The notes beneath the pieces were generated by a model. That model worked only from the letters and a program-made list of their open reading frames with translations. It searched no databases and was not told the origin of the DNA. A stretch of 64,000 nucleotides of DNA, taken from the NCBI RefSeq assembly GCF_001310895.1, contig NZ_BAZS01000023.1, positions 1-64,000 on the forward strand, read 5' to 3'. This DNA is from Virgibacillus halodenitrificans JCM 12304. GTDB taxonomy: Bacteria > Bacillota > Bacilli > Bacillales > Amphibacillaceae. Both the position numbers and the translations under genes were made by a program. Positions within the stretch are counted from its first letter, which is position 1. Each line of letters opens with the position of its first letter. Shown here one piece after another: positions 35,974 to 45,590 of the stretch.

Positions 35974-36954
35974 TTGAAGGCTTTCGTACATGAATTTGGT
36001 GAATTAAAAATAAAGGAGATGCCTGATCCTGTTGCTCTAGATAACGAAGTAGTAGTCTCACTTCGCACAGCAGGTTTGAATCGAAGAGATTTATATATAC
36101 CAAATAGACGAGGTGAAGAGCAGGATGCATTGATTCTCGGTTCGGATGGAGCGGGTATTATAGATTCTGTTGGTAAGGAAGTAACTGAATTCCAAGTAGG
36201 TGATGAAGTGATTATAAATCCTGCGCTTCGCTGGGACAGAAATAGTGATGCGCCTCCCAAAGGTTTTGACATTTTGGGAATGCCTGATCATGGAACATTT
36301 GCTGAAAAAATAGCTATTTCTGCCGAGCAAGTTGAAAGAAAGCCAAGTCATCTCACATGGGATGAAGCAGGTGTACTTGCTTTATCTGCACTGACCGGTT
36401 ATCGAGCTTTATTCACCAAAGGGGAAATAAAAAAAGGGGATACTGTATTTATACCGGGAGCAGGAAGTGGGGTTGCAACATATCTAATATCATTTGCTAA
36501 AAATGTGGGTGCAAAAGTAATTATAAGCTCCCGTAGTCAAGACAAGCTTCAAAAAGCAAAAGAGCTTGGTGCTGATATTACTCTTAGTAATGATAGTGAT
36601 TGGACAAGTAAGTTAAAAAACGAAACTGTGGATTTAGTTATAGACAGTGTAGGGAAAGCAACATTTAATCGTTCTTTGGAAGTGCTTAAGAAAGGTGGCA
36701 GGATGGTTGTTTTTGGTGCGACAACTGAGGATACCATAGATCTTGATCTGCGTGCTTTTTTCTACGGGCAGTACCAGTTATTAGGCTCGACAATGGGAAG
36801 TCGTCAAGAATTAACAGCATTATTAAATCATATAGAAAATTTTGCTATGCGACCAGTAGTTGACAGTATATATAATTTGGATGAAATGCAGGATGCTTTT
36901 GACCTATTAAAACAGAACGAGCAATTTGGAAAGATAGCTATCAAGATAAATTAA
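35974..36954 (+). CDS. Zinc-type alcohol dehydrogenase/quinone oxidoreductase-like enzyme (MDR family)
   Basis: This 326-residue cytoplasmic NADPH-dependent oxidoreductase has a GroES-like N-terminal domain (LRTAGLNRRDLYIPNRRG...LGSDGAGII) and the Rossmann motif GAGSGVATYLISFAKN near 160. The zinc-ligand cysteines of true alcohol dehydrogenases are absent, so it fits the quinone-reductase branch, similar to B. subtilis YogA. TTG start with GAAAGGAAG upstream. It starts 14 bp after the ATPase gene, in the same likely operon, and ends at a bidirectional terminator. Confidence 0.83.
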   Translation: MKAFVHEFGELKIKEMPDPVALDNEVVVSLRTAGLNRRDLYIPNRRGEEQDALILGSDGAGIIDSVGKEVTEFQVGDEVIINPALRWDRNSDAPPKGFDILGMPDHGTFAEKIAISAEQVERKPSHLTWDEAGVLALSALTGYRALFTKGEIKKGDTVFIPGAGSGVATYLISFAKNVGAKVIISSRSQDKLQKAKELGADITLSNDSDWTSKLKNETVDLVIDSVGKATFNRSLEVLKKGGRMVVFGATTEDTIDLDLRAFFYGQYQLLGSTMGSRQELTALLNHIENFAMRPVVDSIYNLDEMQDAFDLLKQNEQFGKIAIKIN

Positions 36955-36980
36955 AAAGACGGGATCTCCCCGTCTTTTTA
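36951..36980. terminator. Bidirectional terminator
   Basis: AAAAAGACGGG pairs with CCCGTCTTTTT, overlapping the oxidoreductase stop codon and facing the converging symporter. Confidence 0.88.
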
Positions 36981-37004
36981 ATTTATAGAGATGTTACTCG
37001 TTTT

Positions 37005-38240
37005 TTAACTTGCTTCTACTTCTACGTTATCCATCCAATCTTTTCCTTCAAGATGTCTGGTTACAAGCATACTTGATACGGTGTCACCAGTCACATTAAC
37101 CATCGTGGCAGGTGGATCAACTACAACTCCGATAGCAGAAATGATTGGCAGAGCCTCCATAGGAAGACCATATAATGTTATAATCATCATTTCGCCCATA
37201 AACCCTCCACCAGGAATGCCGCTCATCACAATGCCTGATAATAGACAAATTCCGATTGCAGTTAAAAAGGTATCTATTCCAGTGAAATCCATATTGAATA
37301 CACCAAAGACAAATGCAATTTTAAGCATAGCAGACAAGCAAGAACCGTCCATATGTATAGTCGCACCAAGAGGCAGTACTGTTTCACGTACATCTTTAGG
37401 GACGCCTATTCGCTTTGCCGCCTGTAAATTAACAGGAAGAGAAGCTATACTACTACCTGTGCCCAGAGAAGTAGCTGCTGGAGACAAAATATTTTTCCAA
37501 AAACGTGTTACTCCAACCTTTCCACCCGCAAGGAAGGCATATAGCGTAAAGCCTATGGCGAAATACAATATAGATACAGGATAATAAACAATTACTGCTT
37601 TTGCATAATCACCGATTAAATCAGCGCCAAATTCTCCCACGAGTGAAGCAAAATATGCACCAAGTCCTATTGGAGCATAATACATAATAAGTTGAACCAG
37701 CTTCATAAATACTTCAGATGCACTTGTTAAAAAACGAGTGAAAGATCTGCCATTTTCACCTGTAATGCCAGTAGCAACACCTACCAAAACAGAGAATACT
37801 ATTAAAGCCAGCATGTTTTGTCGTGAAAACAAGTCTACAAAATCAGAGACAGTAAATGTATTTACCAATTGTTCTGATAAAGTCATTTCTTCTAGTTCTC
37901 CTGGATTTTCAAGCGGAATATCTACTCCAGATCCTGGTTGGAAAATCACAGTTGCAATCAGCATAAATATCGACGCAAAGATCCCTGTTACAACAAAAAC
38001 AGTAATCATAGACCCCATAATTTTACCAAGCCGTTTCATACTGTCCATGCTTGCAATGGCAGAAGATATTGTGAAGAATACTAATGGAATAACGACCATA
38101 AATAAAAGGTTAATAAATAAGTCCCCAAGAGGCTTTATTACCATTGCTTTCTCTCCAAAAATAAGTCCGATGACGGACCCGATTATAATGGAAAGAAGCA
38201 AAATAATTGGAAAGCGATAAGCTTTCATTTTTTCTTTCAT
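37005..38240 (-). CDS. Dicarboxylate/amino acid:cation symporter (DAACS family)
   Basis: This polytopic membrane protein of 411 residues imports glutamate, aspartate or C4-dicarboxylates with Na+ or H+. The serine-rich hairpin motif (LSPAATSLGTGSSIASLPVN), the NM-type TM7 (LGATIHMDGSC) and the second hairpin GIPGGGFMGEM are all present. I place the start at 38240, because AAAGGATGA lies upstream; an ATG at 38291 would add an unlike 17-residue leader. It is the second Na+-coupled carboxylate or glutamate carrier in the window besides GltS. Confidence 0.88.
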   Translation of the reverse strand: MKEKMKAYRFPIILLLSIIIGSVIGLIFGEKAMVIKPLGDLFINLLFMVVIPLVFFTISSAIASMDSMKRLGKIMGSMITVFVVTGIFASIFMLIATVIFQPGSGVDIPLENPGELEEMTLSEQLVNTFTVSDFVDLFSRQNMLALIVFSVLVGVATGITGENGRSFTRFLTSASEVFMKLVQLIMYYAPIGLGAYFASLVGEFGADLIGDYAKAVIVYYPVSILYFAIGFTLYAFLAGGKVGVTRFWKNILSPAATSLGTGSSIASLPVNLQAAKRIGVPKDVRETVLPLGATIHMDGSCLSAMLKIAFVFGVFNMDFTGIDTFLTAIGICLLSGIVMSGIPGGGFMGEMMIITLYGLPMEALPIISAIGVVVDPPATMVNVTGDTVSSMLVTRHLEGKDWMDNVEVEAS

Positions 38241-38312
38241 AGGAGTCATCCTTTTCTTGTTTAGATATAATAATATCTTATTGTACATCAAGATAGGGAT
38301 GGAAGAAAGAAT

Positions 38313-39170
38313 TTATTTTAAATAAGGTTGTACTAACTCGGTTGCATGCTGTAATTTTCTACTATTTCTTTCATATAATTCTTTGGATTGTATATTATTG
38401 GTTTCTAAAGCGAACAATTCCAAATCAGCCTGGCATTTTTTTAAAGTTGCCAGAAGCAATTTTGCCTCTGTTGGTTGTGGTACGGTAAGTTTATCATCAT
38501 AGAGATCGATGGTAAGTTGCCCGTTATTATCCGCTTGGGCAAGAAACACATTTTCAATACTGACATTTAATTTATCTAACTCTGTTTCCAACCAATTTGT
38601 ATTTAAGGAAAGATTAGCTAAAGGCTCTAATAATACCTTCCCATCCATCACCACAGTCTGCGGCTCCTTTTCTGGTGCCAGTTTTAGTCCTAAATCTTTT
38701 GCTGTTAAAGGTTGATTTTCCTTCTTAGGGAGAACACTAAGTGAACCAGATGGCTCTAATACGGCAAACTCTACATCCGAAGCTAAAAAAATATCATTAT
38801 CTCTCAACTTCTCCAGTAGATCATCAGTAGAGTAGCCCTCCTTTTTTAGATTTTCCTCCATAATTTTTCCGTCTTGAATAAGAACAGTACTTTTACCCTG
38901 GGTGAAATTTCTAAAGCTTTTACTTTTTAGGGCAATAAATTCTACAGCAAATGGGACAATAAACCAAATAAACATGGCAATTATTCCATAGAATATATTG
39001 CGTTCTGGTTCAATCGTATGAATAGCCACGATGCCTCCCAGAACGATGCCAGAAATATATTCAAAGATATTTAATTGAGAGATTTGCTTCTTTCCAAGCC
39101 ATTTTGTCATAAAAAATAACACTATTAATAAAATGACTGATTTTAACACAATTACAAACCATTCCGGCAT
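38313..39170 (-). CDS. yetF: DUF421/YetF-type membrane protein with C-terminal DUF1657-like tail
   Basis: About 285 residues. Three N-terminal TM helices (MTKWLGKKQISQLNIFEYISGIVLGGIVA) are followed by the DUF421 soluble domain (STVLIQDGKIMEENLKKEGYSTDDLLEKLR...). After about residue 240 a tail KLLLATLKKCQADLELFALETNNIQSKELYERN resembles DUF1657, the small protein encoded twice in this operon. It is the last gene of the spoVA-2mob-like operon. The start at ATG 39170 follows AAAGGA by nine bases. In B. subtilis 2mob operons a yetF-like gene occupies this place; its role in spores is not defined. Confidence 0.85.
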   Translation of the reverse strand: MPEWFVIVLKSVILLIVLFFMTKWLGKKQISQLNIFEYISGIVLGGIVAIHTIEPERNIFYGIIAMFIWFIVPFAVEFIALKSKSFRNFTQGKSTVLIQDGKIMEENLKKEGYSTDDLLEKLRDNDIFLASDVEFAVLEPSGSLSVLPKKENQPLTAKDLGLKLAPEKEPQTVVMDGKVLLEPLANLSLNTNWLETELDKLNVSIENVFLAQADNNGQLTIDLYDDKLTVPQPTEAKLLLATLKKCQADLELFALETNNIQSKELYERNSRKLQHATELVQPYLK

Positions 39171-39186
39171 AAACATATATCCTTTC

Positions 39187-39387
39187 TTATTTATATTGAG
39201 GTTCTTGTTTCGCAAGTTGAGTAACTTGCTGTTTTAATTCTTCCTTTACGGTGGTAACAATTTTTTGTGCTTCATTGAATTTATTTTGTGTTTCTACGTC
39301 CTGTGTTTTGCTTGCCAAAAGACTTAAGCCTGCTTCCACACTTTTTATAGAAGAATAACAACTTTTAACTTGAGACCCAACAGTCAA
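39187..39387 (-). CDS. DUF1657 small protein, second copy
   Basis: This 66-residue helical protein starts MTVGSQVK and ends EPQYK, like the copy at 41795. The middle is a heptad-rich coiled-coil-like stretch. It lies between spoVAEb and yetF, as in spoVA-2mob operons. Function unknown; such proteins appear only in this kind of spore operon as far as I recall. Confidence 0.85.
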   Translation of the reverse strand: MTVGSQVKSCYSSIKSVEAGLSLLASKTQDVETQNKFNEAQKIVTTVKEELKQQVTQLAKQEPQYK

Positions 39388-39399
39388 TTAAAACACCTT

Positions 39400-39750
39400 C
39401 TATCCTTTTGGTTTAAAAATAATTGCCCCGATAACTCCGAATATAATTGCTGCTGAGATACCGGCACTTGTGACTTCAAACATACCAGTGACAACACCGA
39501 TCAAACCATGTTTTTCAGCTTCTGCCATCGCACCATGTACTAATGAATTACCAAAGCTGGTAATGGGCACAGTTACTCCAGCACCTGCAAAATCAATTAA
39601 TGGCTCATACCATCCAAAACCATCTAATATAGCTCCTAAAATAACTAAAATAGTTAATGTCTGCCCAGGGTTCAACTTAAATACATCGAATAATATTTGC
39701 CCAATAACACATATAAAACCACCTATGACAAATGCCCAAAAGAATATCAT
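39400..39750 (-). CDS. spoVAEb: Stage V sporulation protein AE (SpoVAEb type)
   Basis: This 116-residue inner spore membrane protein has four hydrophobic segments and the family signatures [13 protein letters not shown] and [21 protein letters not shown]. It is part of the SpoVA channel that moves Ca-dipicolinate into the forespore and out on germination. Its ATG overlaps the spoVAD stop (ATGA), showing translational coupling. Confidence 0.93.
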   Translation of the reverse strand: MIFFWAFVIGGFICVIGQILFDVFKLNPGQTLTILVILGAILDGFGWYEPLIDFAGAGVTVPITSFGNSLVHGAMAEAEKHGLIGVVTGMFEVTSAGISAAIIFGVIGAIIFKPKG

Positions 39751-40762
39751 GAAATATCACGTCCTGATTCGATTGATACTGCATGGGCGATACATGGAAT
39801 GGAATCATTTTGCTGGATGCTTAGTGGAGAGTGTAAAGCGCCTGTGGCGACAACTAACATCTTATTGATTTCTCCTTCTTTCATTCTGTTTAGAAAGTGA
39901 CCATAGGTGACAACCGCTGAACAAGCTGTACCACTTCCTCCAGATAATACGGGTTGATCTTCTCGATAAATGGTTAACCCACAATCCACATATTGTTCTT
40001 CAGGTATTACTAATCCTCTTTCATTTATTAAATCTAGAGAAACCTCTCTACCAATGTGGCCTAAATCCCCAGTGATAATTAGGTCATAATAGGATGGATC
40101 GATATTTCTATCTCTAAAATGTGCTTCTATCGTATTTACTGCTGCTGGGGCCATTGCTCCTCCCATATTAAACGGTCGGTAATCCCCATGTCTACGACCT
40201 TGCCAATCGTAGCTGAGGTTACTACAGGACCAGTTCCTTTGTTTGCTAGTAACGCACAACCTGCACCTGTCACTGTCCATTGGGCTGTCGGGGGTTTTTG
40301 ACCTCCATACTCTGTTGGATAGCGGAATTGTCTCTCTGCTGCAGCGTTGTGACTGGATGTCCCACTTAGTATATAGTTTGCCCCTCCAGAGTTGACTATA
40401 GAAGATGCTAGGGCTAAGCTTTCCATTGAAGTTGCACAGGCACTGAATAAACCAAAGTAAGGTATGTCTAGTGTCTTACCAGTAAATGTAGAAGGGGTTA
40501 TTTGGTTAATTAAGTCGCCACTTATGAAAAACTGTACTTGTTCCTTCTCCACATCTGTTTTTTTTAATGCAATTTGACATGCTTCTTCCATCATGGTCCG
40601 TTGTGCTTTTTCAAAAGAATCCTGTTTTATCCACATATCGTCGTGCAAAATATCAATATCATTTGCAATTCGCCCATTCGCTTCAAAGGGTCCGCCGACC
40701 GTGCCAGTGGAAATAATAGTTGGTTTATTTTTAAACATCCATGTTTGATGGCCGACAAGCAT
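39747..40762 (-). pseudogene. spoVAD: Stage V sporulation protein AD, frameshifted
   Basis: SpoVAD is the dipicolinate-binding, thiolase-fold subunit of the SpoVA channel. The first part (MLVGHQTWMFKNKPTIIST...GKVVDMGITD) and the second (PFNMGGAMAPAAVNTIEAHFRD...) are full length together at about 338 residues but lie in different frames. The break is at 40172-40178, where one C is missing from the expected GAC CCG TTT. The ATG shares its A with the spoVAC stop. If real, the break would destroy the channel; a sequence error is at least as likely. Confidence 0.88.
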
Positions 40763-41241
40763 TATAACCCACCCCATTTTATTAATATTGTTTTAATAAG
40801 CGCTACGACGAATGCCGAAAAAACACCGTAAACAATTACAGGGCCTGCGAGTTTTAACATATTGCTGCCAACCCCCAGCACAAATCCCTCTGTACGATGC
40901 TCGATAGCTGAAGCAACAACAGCATTTCCAAAACCTGTAACTGGAACAGCAGAGCCGGCACCTGCAAATTGGCCAATACGGTCATATACTCCAAAGCCAG
41001 TAAGAAACATAGTAATGAAAATAAGAGTGGCGACAGTTGGATTGCCGGCTGTTTGCTCTGTGAAATCAAAATAATAAATGTAAAATGTAGAAATGGCTTG
41101 GCCAATAAGACAAATTGTGCCACCTACAAAAAAGGCTTTAATACAATTTTTAAAGATAGGCCGTTTTACTTCTCTTTTTTCTTGATAGGATTGATATTGC
41201 TGTGCTTCAGGAGTTAGTTTTTTTTTCTTTTTATCAGCCAC
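40762..41241 (-). CDS. spoVAC: Stage V sporulation protein AC
   Basis: This 159-residue membrane protein has a basic N-terminus (KKKKKLTPEAQQYQSYQEKREVKRPIFKN) and about four TM segments with GGTICLIGQ and QFAGAGSAVPVTGFGNAVVASAIEH. SpoVAC is the mechanosensitive-type component of the dipicolinate channel. It is coupled to spoVAD through a one-base overlap. Confidence 0.94.
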   Translation of the reverse strand: MADKKKKKLTPEAQQYQSYQEKREVKRPIFKNCIKAFFVGGTICLIGQAISTFYIYYFDFTEQTAGNPTVATLIFITMFLTGFGVYDRIGQFAGAGSAVPVTGFGNAVVASAIEHRTEGFVLGVGSNMLKLAGPVIVYGVFSAFVVALIKTILIKWGGL

Positions 41242-41256
41242 GCCAAATCCCTCTTT

Positions 41257-41718
41257 CTATGTTTGTTCTCTAGATAGTTCAATTAATTCTTTTACTTTCT
41301 TTTTTAATTCTTTAGAAGTATAACTGTTCTCTTCAATTTGTTTTTCTGCTTTTTCTACTTCAAGGACTAACTTTTTGTCAGTTGATAGCTCAATCTTGTA
41401 GTCAGGAAAGTTTTTCACAAGTTTATTTTTAAGTTTTTTACGTATCTCACTTAATTGAAGTCTAGCTTGGTGTCTAACCTCCACTGTAGCGATTAACTCT
41501 TTCTCTGTATTAACAGCGTTAACTTTTATAATTTCTTTATATTTACTTAACAATTCTTTTGCTTCATTTGAAGCATGCTGATCTATCGCTTGATTAGTGG
41601 AAATTTTAGTGAGCTCGACATGATTATTTTTATTTGTTGGCTCTAATGCATTGTTACTGTTGCAGGCGAATAAAGTTATAGTTAATAATACAATTGTTAA
41701 TAGTTTAACCTTTTTCAT
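41257..41718 (-). CDS. YhcN/YlaJ-family sporulation lipoprotein
   Basis: About 153 residues, with a signal peptide and lipobox LFAC (lipid-modified Cys near residue 19). The mature part is basic and helical, with ATVEVRHQARLQLSEIRKKLKNKL as in YhcN/YlaJ spore lipoproteins. The start is ATG 41718, with GGATGA nine bases upstream; a GTG nine bases earlier is an alternative. It is the second gene of the spoVA-2mob-like operon. Confidence 0.82.
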   Translation of the reverse strand: MKKVKLLTIVLLTITLFACNSNNALEPTNKNNHVELTKISTNQAIDQHASNEAKELLSKYKEIIKVNAVNTEKELIATVEVRHQARLQLSEIRKKLKNKLVKNFPDYKIELSTDKKLVLEVEKAEKQIEENSYTSKELKKKVKELIELSREQT

Positions 41719-41794
41719 CTTGTTCACTCATCCATTCATGTAATAAAAAGGGAGATGGGCTTTCCCCATACATCCCTGATTCTGTTTTCTCTTA

Positions 41795-42001
41795 TTAAAA
41801 ACCTTTATATTGAGGTTCTTCTTTTTCAAGCTGTTGAATTCTAGGCTCAACACTTTGCAAAATTGTCATCGTCTGCTGAGCGGCATTTTCATACAATTGC
41901 TTCGCTTGTTTATTCTCTGTTTGCAAGGCAAATTGTTCAAAACTTGCTTGTGCACTTTTTAACCCGGCAATTGTTTGTTTTACTTGGCTTCCAACAGTCA
42001 T
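41795..42001 (-). CDS. DUF1657 small protein, first gene of the spoVA-2mob-like operon
   Basis: This 68-residue helical protein starts MTVGSQVKQTIAGLKSAQASFEQFALQ and ends EEPQYKGF. AAAGGAGG lies 7 bases before ATG 42001. It is closely similar to the copy at 39187. Expected to be forespore-expressed (SigG) with the rest of the operon; I did not find a clear SigG promoter by eye. Confidence 0.85.
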   Translation of the reverse strand: MTVGSQVKQTIAGLKSAQASFEQFALQTENKQAKQLYENAAQQTMTILQSVEPRIQQLEKEEPQYKGF

Positions 42002-42363
42002 TTGTCTTCCTCCTTTATCATGCATATCAACACTATTTAGGTTGGTTTTTAAAGCAGGAAATATACTTCTATATTCTTCCAATATCGGCTGTTCATAAAA
42101 CTATGTAGAGTGTTTGGATGAAGAATTTAATGATCACAGTTTATGCAATTAACTAACCTTTACTCAATAGAGTGATTTAATAAATGTAAGAACTTCATGC
42201 AACTGTTGTAAAGTAATTAATGTAGCTTCATTTACAACGCAGTAGGAGTGAACTGTTCCGAAAGACGGGAACATTGTAGCCAAATAAAAAACACCACGTT
42301 ATAGTGGTGTGAAATGGGTCATTTAATTAATTTTTTGTTCGCTAAGTTAGATGTAAGTAACAA
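42002..42363. other. Intergenic region upstream of the spoVA-2mob-like operon
   Basis: This 362-bp gap should contain the operon promoter. It also has a minus-strand terminator (42285-42310). A 36-codon minus-strand frame at 42164-42274 lacks a ribosome-binding site. No supported gene was found. Confidence 0.6.
42285..42310 (-). terminator. Rho-independent terminator of the HPr-like gene
   Basis: On the minus strand ACACCACTATAACGTGGTGT is followed by TTTTTATTT. Confidence 0.8.
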
Positions 42364-42684
42364 TTAAACAACGATTGACTGGTTATTATAGACTTTATGT
42401 TCTGCTCGTAACTGAGCTTCGATATGGTTATCAAGAATTTGTTTAATTTCTTTATAACAATTTTTGGCGTCTTCTCCATCAATAATAAGTTTAATGCTTT
42501 TTTTCTTGCTACTTAGAAAAAAGAATGAAATAAGCTTGGGTAAATTTCTTGCGTCTGCTATAGCGCTGTCTCGATATAAGTAAATATTATAACTACTCTC
42601 TACCGCAAGTTGATGGATCCTAATAATGTCTTTTGTCGGAATTTTGTTATTTAGATAAATTTGATAAGAAGATATCTCATTCAT
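42364..42684 (-). CDS. HPr-like protein lacking the phosphorylation sites
   Basis: This 106-residue protein aligns by eye with HPr/Crh: a strand-helix start, SSYNIYLYRDSAIADARNLPKLISFFFLSSKKKSIKLIIDGEDAKNCYKEIKQIL matching the HPr strand 2 to helix C region, including the DGEDA motif. The active His15 region (IHARP in HPr) reads IPTKD, and the Ser46 region (KSIMG) has no serine, so it cannot take part in phosphotransfer. A 20-residue C-terminal extension follows. It would be a degenerate HPr-fold protein, perhaps regulatory. Its own terminator lies at 42285. Confidence 0.6.
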   Translation of the reverse strand: MNEISSYQIYLNNKIPTKDIIRIHQLAVESSYNIYLYRDSAIADARNLPKLISFFFLSSKKKSIKLIIDGEDAKNCYKEIKQILDNHIEAQLRAEHKVYNNQSIVV

Positions 42685-42848
42685 ATCTACACCCCTCTGT
42701 AGTTAGTTATCATTAATAAATATGTACCCAATAATTTTTGAAACCAAACCTTATATAAATAGAGCTTTAAGATATAATTGATATCAATTGACCATTAGAT
42801 TTGTTACACTTTAAGTATAGAAGTAGAACTGGAAATGAGGTTTTAATT

Positions 42849-44114
42849 ATGGTCGAGATTCGCAAACCAATTCCTGTAGAAAAAGCAATTAGGGAAGTAA
42901 TGAACTATGCAAGTAAAGGGATAGTGGAAGAAGTACCTATTGAAAATAGCCATCAAAGAAGACTGGCTCAACAGGTTGTTGCAACAAATAATGTACCTTC
43001 CTTTCATAAATCTCCCTATGACGGGTTTGCTTTACGTTCTATAGACACAAATGAAGCTTCTTTAGAGTCACCAATTGAATTTGAAGTAGTTGAACATATA
43101 GGAGCAGGTCAGGTACCAACTAAAAAATTACATAATAATCAGGCAACCAGAATTATGACTGGGGCACAAATTCCAGAGGGCGCAGATTGTGTAGCTATGT
43201 TTGAGATATGTAAAACGTATAAAAAAGATGATAAAACGTACGTTTCTTTAAAACGAAAAATGGAGATGGGCCAAAATATAATTAAAGAGGGTTCTGAAGT
43301 TGTAATGGGGGAGGTACTTATTGAAAAAGGAACTATCATCACCCCTGGTGTAATTGCTTCCCTGGCAACTTTTGGTTATAGCAGCGTCAAAGTTGCTAGA
43401 GAACCAGTTATCGGAATTATTGCCACAGGCACAGAATTATTGGATGTAGATGAGGAATTAAGACCTGGAAAGATCAGAAATTCAAATGCTTATATGATTT
43501 CCTCCCAAATTGAAAGAGCAGGAGGAACTCCAAAATATTTAGGAAAGTTGGCAGACGAACTCGAATCGAGTTATGAAACGATCAAAGAAGCGCTTGAAGA
43601 GGTAGATCATTTGGTAACAACCGGCGGCGTATCCGTAGGTGATTTTGATCTTATGCCAGCGATATATGAAAAGTTAGGTGCAGAGGTACTATTTAACAAA
43701 ATTGCAATGCGACCAGGAAGTGTAACTACAGTTGCAGTGCTGGGAAATCAGTTGTTGTTTGGTTTATCCGGGAATCCATCAGCGTGTTATGTTGGTGGCG
43801 AACTGTTCTTAAGACCAATTATTCAAGCCAGTCAGTTTAGTACAACACCTTATTTAAAGCGAATAAAAGCAACACTTGCTGATGAATTTCCAAAGCCTAA
43901 CCCCTTTACCAGATTTGTTAGATGTTACGTTGTTTATAAGGATGGGAAAGTTTATACAAAGGTAGCTGGTATTGATAAATCAAATGTTGTCACTTCATTG
44001 GCATATTCTGATTGTCTCATGGTGTTGCCAGGCGGGACAAGAGGGTTTAAAATAGGAGATGAAGTTGAAATTTTATTATTAAATAATTATGAAGGACAAC
44101 AGGATTTCAATTGA
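42849..44114 (+). CDS. moeA: Molybdopterin molybdenumtransferase
   Basis: This 421-residue cytoplasmic enzyme inserts molybdate into adenylylated molybdopterin. The N-terminal MoeA domain ([10 protein letters not shown] with the substrate Asp, [23 protein letters not shown]) is followed by a MogA-like domain ([42 protein letters not shown]) and a C-terminal domain. Start at ATG 42849 with GAGGT upstream; earlier in-frame ATG lacks a site. moaA follows 20 bp downstream. Both supply the cofactor for the formate dehydrogenase at 29 kb. Confidence 0.94.
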   Translation: MVEIRKPIPVEKAIREVMNYASKGIVEEVPIENSHQRRLAQQVVATNNVPSFHKSPYDGFALRSIDTNEASLESPIEFEVVEHIGAGQVPTKKLHNNQATRIMTGAQIPEGADCVAMFEICKTYKKDDKTYVSLKRKMEMGQNIIKEGSEVVMGEVLIEKGTIITPGVIASLATFGYSSVKVAREPVIGIIATGTELLDVDEELRPGKIRNSNAYMISSQIERAGGTPKYLGKLADELESSYETIKEALEEVDHLVTTGGVSVGDFDLMPAIYEKLGAEVLFNKIAMRPGSVTTVAVLGNQLLFGLSGNPSACYVGGELFLRPIIQASQFSTTPYLKRIKATLADEFPKPNPFTRFVRCYVVYKDGKVYTKVAGIDKSNVVTSLAYSDCLMVLPGGTRGFKIGDEVEILLLNNYEGQQDFN

Positions 44115-44133
44115 TTGTAGAAGGAGGATTCCT

Positions 44134-45153
44134 GTGAATAATAGAGTACCAATCGAAGATCATCTGGGACGCCCTTTAAAAGATCTTAGAATTTCTGTAA
44201 TAGATAAATGCAATTTGCGATGCACCTATTGTATGCCAAAAGAAATTTTTGGAAATGATTATGCATTTCTACCAGAAGAAGAATTATTAAGTTTTAACGA
44301 AATAGTACAATTGGCGGAGGCGTTTGCCCAGCTTGGTGTAGAGAAAATTAGAATAACTGGTGGAGAGCCGTTGCTAAGGAAAGATTTGGACAAGCTTATT
44401 TCTCGATTATATGAAATCCCTGGGATTGCTGATATCGCTTTAACAACTAATGCAATATTATTACCCAAGCGAGCTCACAAATTAAAAGAAGCAGGACTTC
44501 AACGCGTTAACATAAGTCTGGATGCAATAGAAGACGAGGTTTTTAAACAGATTAATGGAAGAGCTGTTGGTACACTTCCTGTTTTAAAAGGTATTGAAGC
44601 AGCAAAAGCAGCAGGTTTACAAGTGAAAATAAATATGGTTGCTAAAAAAGGAATGAATGAAAGTCAAATTATTCCAATGGCAAAGTACTTTAAAGACAAA
44701 GATATTATCTTACGCTATATTGAATTTATGGATGTTGGTAACCATAATGGCTGGGATCTTGATAATGTAGTTTCCAAGAAACAAATTGTTTCTAAGATTA
44801 ATGAAGAACTCCCCCTTGAATCAGCCACTGAAAACTACTATGGAGAAGTAGCTTCTCGTTTTCGATATAAAGATGGTGGTGGAGAAGTCGGTGTAATTTC
44901 TTCTGTTACAGATTCTTTTTGTAGTACTTGTACCCGGATCCGTTTGTCAGCAGATGGAAAGCTCTATACTTGCTTGTTTGCTTCTCAAGGCTTTGATATA
45001 AAAGAGAAGATTAGAAATGGACTTGAAGGAGAGCAACTTACAGATGAGTTGGCTTCACTTTGGGGAAGAAGAAAAGATCGCTATTCAGATGAACGGATGG
45101 AGCAAAAAAATACAAATCGCAAAAAAATTGAGATGTCGTATATCGGTGGATAG
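44134..45153 (+). CDS. moaA: GTP 3',8-cyclase (molybdenum cofactor biosynthesis protein A)
   Basis: This 339-residue radical SAM enzyme makes the first intermediate toward cyclic pyranopterin monophosphate from GTP. The SAM cluster motif CNLRCTYC is near residue 27, GGEPLLR near 79, and the second cluster is in [21 protein letters not shown]. The C-terminus ends YIGG, with the catalytic double glycine. Start GTG 44134 has AAGGAGG upstream. It follows moeA by 20 bp. Confidence 0.95.
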   Translation: MNNRVPIEDHLGRPLKDLRISVIDKCNLRCTYCMPKEIFGNDYAFLPEEELLSFNEIVQLAEAFAQLGVEKIRITGGEPLLRKDLDKLISRLYEIPGIADIALTTNAILLPKRAHKLKEAGLQRVNISLDAIEDEVFKQINGRAVGTLPVLKGIEAAKAAGLQVKINMVAKKGMNESQIIPMAKYFKDKDIILRYIEFMDVGNHNGWDLDNVVSKKQIVSKINEELPLESATENYYGEVASRFRYKDGGGEVGVISSVTDSFCSTCTRIRLSADGKLYTCLFASQGFDIKEKIRNGLEGEQLTDELASLWGRRKDRYSDERMEQKNTNRKKIEMSYIGG

Positions 45154-45168
45154 GTGAGGGGGAAGGCA

Positions 45169-45579
45169 TTGAAAACCTTTAAACTAAAATCATTGGAAAT
45201 CCTTGAACAGGAAGGCGAAGAAATTAAAAAGCATAGCATAGAATTAAAAGATGGTCTGATTATTAATCGTGAGGACGAACGCAATCAATGGACAATAGAA
45301 GCTTATGTGGACCATTCTTATTTATCATTATTTAATCGTATGAAAGAAATAAGAGATGAAATTATGATTCAAGTTAAAATTACAAAAGAAAGTAATGATT
45401 ATGCAACTTTTATCACTTCTATTGTAAGTATTAATGAGATCGGTTCAGACATGAATGTACTGTTTCTTGGTACAATTATAGACAGACAAAAAAGTAAAAT
45501 TGAAGAGATGCTTGTCAAATTGGTTGAACAAGGATACGAAGGAAAAAACTTAATTAAAAAGTTTAAAGAGCTAACCTAG
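45169..45579 (+). CDS. ywpF: YwpF-family protein
   Basis: This 136-residue soluble protein begins MKTFKLKSLEILEQEGEE, like B. subtilis YwpF, and has a charged alpha/beta pattern without a known catalytic motif. Start is TTG 45169, with GGGGGAAGG upstream; a GTG at 45154 is a weaker choice. It directly follows moaA and is likely read through from it. Function unknown. Confidence 0.75.
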   Translation: MKTFKLKSLEILEQEGEEIKKHSIELKDGLIINREDERNQWTIEAYVDHSYLSLFNRMKEIRDEIMIQVKITKESNDYATFITSIVSINEIGSDMNVLFLGTIIDRQKSKIEEMLVKLVEQGYEGKNLIKKFKELT

Positions 45580-45590
45580 CATATATTATT

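Noticed and set aside
39747-40280. Separate protein starting MDSDRCRLC
   Set aside because: Its first 37 residues are out-of-frame reading of spoVAD; only the part from PFNMGG is real, so it is the second half of frameshifted spoVAD.
42164-42274. 36-codon minus-strand ORF starting MFPSFGTVHSYCVVNE
   Set aside because: There is no Shine-Dalgarno sequence and no recognisable family, and a terminator of another gene sits just upstream of it.
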